Source: an uncultured Eubacterium sp. | GTDB lineage: Bacteria > Bacillota_A > Clostridia > Lachnospirales > Lachnospiraceae | DNA length: 7,633 nucleotides | Reading direction: 5' to 3' | Assembly (NCBI GenBank): GCA_948560485.1 | Contig: CAOXUF010000073.1 | Span: 1 to 7,633 of the forward strand | In this document: piece after piece, positions 6,420 to 7,633 of the stretch | Layout of the letters: every line of letters begins with the position of its first letter | Numbering within the stretch: position 1 is the stretch's first letter | Notes under the pieces: generated by a model | Seen by the model: the letters and a program-made list of their open reading frames with translations, nothing else | The model's database searches: none | Told to the model about the DNA's origin: nothing | Made by a program: the position numbers and the translations under genes

Positions 6420-7013
6420 TTATAATTCACCATTCGCAATTGCATTAATCGCTGCAGGCAATATTTTCCATTCCGCCTGCTCCATAACACGTTTCTGCAA
6501 TATTTCCGGTGTATCTCCCGGTAGAACCTCTACAGCTTTCTGATAGATAATCGGTCCTGTATCTGTGCCCTCGTCCACGAAATGAACTGTTGCACCGGTC
6601 ACCTTTACCCCACGCTCCAATGCCTTTTCATGTACACGCAGTCCATAAAACCCATTTCCACAAAAAGACGGAATCAATGATGGATGTATATTAATAATTT
6701 TATTTCTATATTTTGCGATGAACTCTGGTGGTAATACAACTAAAAATCCTGCAAGAACAATCAAATCAAGATTGTATGCATCAATCTTTTCGATGAACGC
6801 CCTATTAAATTCATCCCTTGTCTCATAATCTTTGATGCAGACACATTCTGCTGCAATATTATTATCTTTTGCTCTGGTTAATGCATATGCATCCTTTTTA
6901 TTACTGAGAACTACTTCCAACGATGTATTCGTTATATCACCATTCTTTACCGCATCAATAATCGCCTGTAAATTTGTACCCCCGCCGGATACCAAAACAC
7001 CTACTCTAATCAT
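6420..7013 (-). CDS. purN: phosphoribosylglycinamide formyltransferase (10-formyl-THF dependent)
   Basis: Transfers the formyl group of 10-formyltetrahydrofolate to GAR, giving formyl-GAR, the third step of de novo purine synthesis. The protein has 197 residues, near the usual length of PurN. The phosphate-binding loop V-L-V-S-G-G-G-T-N-L (6-15) is at the N-terminus. The catalytic set is present: N108 and H110 in NIHPSL (108-113), and D147 in HFVDEGTDTGP (144-154), matching Asn106, His108 and Asp144 of the E. coli enzyme. The substrate-side loop reads PSFCGNGFYGLRVHE (115-129), a variant that I associate with clostridial PurN, instead of the proteobacterial PxxxGxHxxxxA form. The ribosome binding site is weak and close (GAAGG, three bases from the ATG). 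The gene sits 23 bases after purM and 21 before purD, clearly one operon. Confidence 0.96.
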   Translation of the reverse strand: MIRVGVLVSGGGTNLQAIIDAVKNGDITNTSLEVVLSNKKDAYALTRAKDNNIAAECVCIKDYETRDEFNRAFIEKIDAYNLDLIVLAGFLVVLPPEFIAKYRNKIINIHPSLIPSFCGNGFYGLRVHEKALERGVKVTGATVHFVDEGTDTGPIIYQKAVEVLPGDTPEILQKRVMEQAEWKILPAAINAIANGEL

Positions 7014-7036
7014 AAACCTTCACTCTACTGTACTTT

Positions 7037-7633
7037 CTATATAAGTTCTACGGATTTTTCTCCTGCGTTAATCTCACCAACTAAGAAACATTTTTCTCCA
7101 GCTGCTTCAATTGCTTTCATTGTAGTATCAACATCTTTTTCATCCACTGCAAGCAACATTCCAATACCCATATTGTATGTGTTATACATCATTTCTTCTG
7201 CAATATCACCTGTCTTCTGTAGCAATGTAAAGATTGGTGGAATATCATATGAATCTTTCTTTACAACCGCCTTCACACCATCCGGCAGCATTCTAGGAAT
7301 GTTTTCATAAAAACCACCGCCTGTAATATGACTGCAGCCATGAATTGTTACACCTGCTTCTCTGATTGCATTTAATGCTTTTACATATATAATAGTTGGA
7401 GCAAGTAATGCCTCTCCCAATGTAGTTCCTAATTCATCATAATATGTATTCAATGACTCTTCTGTCATATCGAAAACTTTTCTAACCAATGAGAAACCAT
7501 TACTATGAACCCCTGATGATGCGATACCGATTAATTTGTCACCCGGTTTAATATTTTCTCCTGTAACCAAATCTTTCTTATCAACAACGCCCACTGCAAA
7601 ACCTGCCAGGTCATAGTCATCTTCAGGCATTAA
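7037..7633 (-). CDS. purM: phosphoribosylformylglycinamidine cyclo-ligase (AIR synthetase), C-terminal part
   Basis: Catalyses the ATP-dependent ring closure of FGAM to aminoimidazole ribonucleotide, the fifth step of the purine pathway. Only about the last 199 residues are in the window, roughly 57 percent of a normal 340-350 residue PurM; the reading frame stays open to the right edge, so the methionine at 7628-7630 is internal (the M of the usual E-M-P segment before YDLAGF) and not a start. Recognised features, counted from that methionine, are YDLAGFAVGVVDK (6-18), IGIASSGVHSNGFSLVR (34-50), the HITGGGFYEN block (101-110), the D-I-P-P-I-F segment (129-134) and MYNTYNMGIGM (148-158), all signature parts of the PurM/PurL superfamily C-terminal half. 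It ends with TAG at 7037-7039, 23 bases before purN. Confidence 0.96.
   Translation of the reverse strand, partial: LMPEDDYDLAGFAVGVVDKKDLVTGENIKPGDKLIGIASSGVHSNGFSLVRKVFDMTEESLNTYYDELGTTLGEALLAPTIIYVKALNAIREAGVTIHGCSHITGGGFYENIPRMLPDGVKAVVKKDSYDIPPIFTLLQKTGDIAEEMMYNTYNMGIGMLLAVDEKDVDTTMKAIEAAGEKCFLVGEINAGEKSVELI

Noticed and set aside
5911..6543. 210-codon open frame on the plus strand across the purD-purN junction
   Set aside because: It lies opposite two certain genes with intact motifs, has no recognisable protein pattern, and is explained as a shadow of their codon usage.

Overview
The window is AT-rich. All genes recognised in it lie on the minus strand, so transcription runs from high to low coordinates. 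Gene content and protein style point to a Gram-positive member of the Clostridia, most likely Lachnospiraceae: a ClpC-type (not ClpB-type) chaperone placed near radA, an envelope protein with an extracellular cadherin-like beta-sandwich, and PurN and PurD with clostridial-looking motif variants. The genus cannot be fixed from the sequence alone.

Right part (7633 down to 5127): the end of a purine biosynthesis operon, purM (5' end outside the window), purN and purD, with gaps of only 23 and 21 bases. PurD makes glycinamide ribonucleotide (GAR), PurN formylates it, and PurM closes the imidazole ring after the later FGAM synthetase step. purH, often found between purN and purD in other Firmicutes, is absent here.

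Middle (5020 down to 3238): a single-pass envelope protein of 577 residues. It has a signal peptide, a cadherin-like beta-sandwich, an unassigned extracellular domain, a three-heptad coiled coil abutting the membrane segment, and a 223-residue cytoplasmic tail that starts lysine-rich and becomes very acidic, ending in an Asp run and FQFIDLD. A clear 16-bp hairpin terminator follows it. This is the least understood large gene in the window and the best candidate for new biology.

Left part (3201 down to 1): clpC with its own probable -10 element, then a small cytoplasmic protein of 137 residues of unknown function with its own TTGACA-type promoter whose -10 sits in a 14-bp palindrome, then a long imperfect hairpin (103-169), then the first 22 codons of radA. 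ClpC is the ATPase that feeds ClpP. RadA acts in recombinational repair. The small protein lies between these two stress-related genes. No RNA genes, CRISPR arrays, insertion sequences or phage genes were seen, and no gene-free stretch exceeds about 120 bases.
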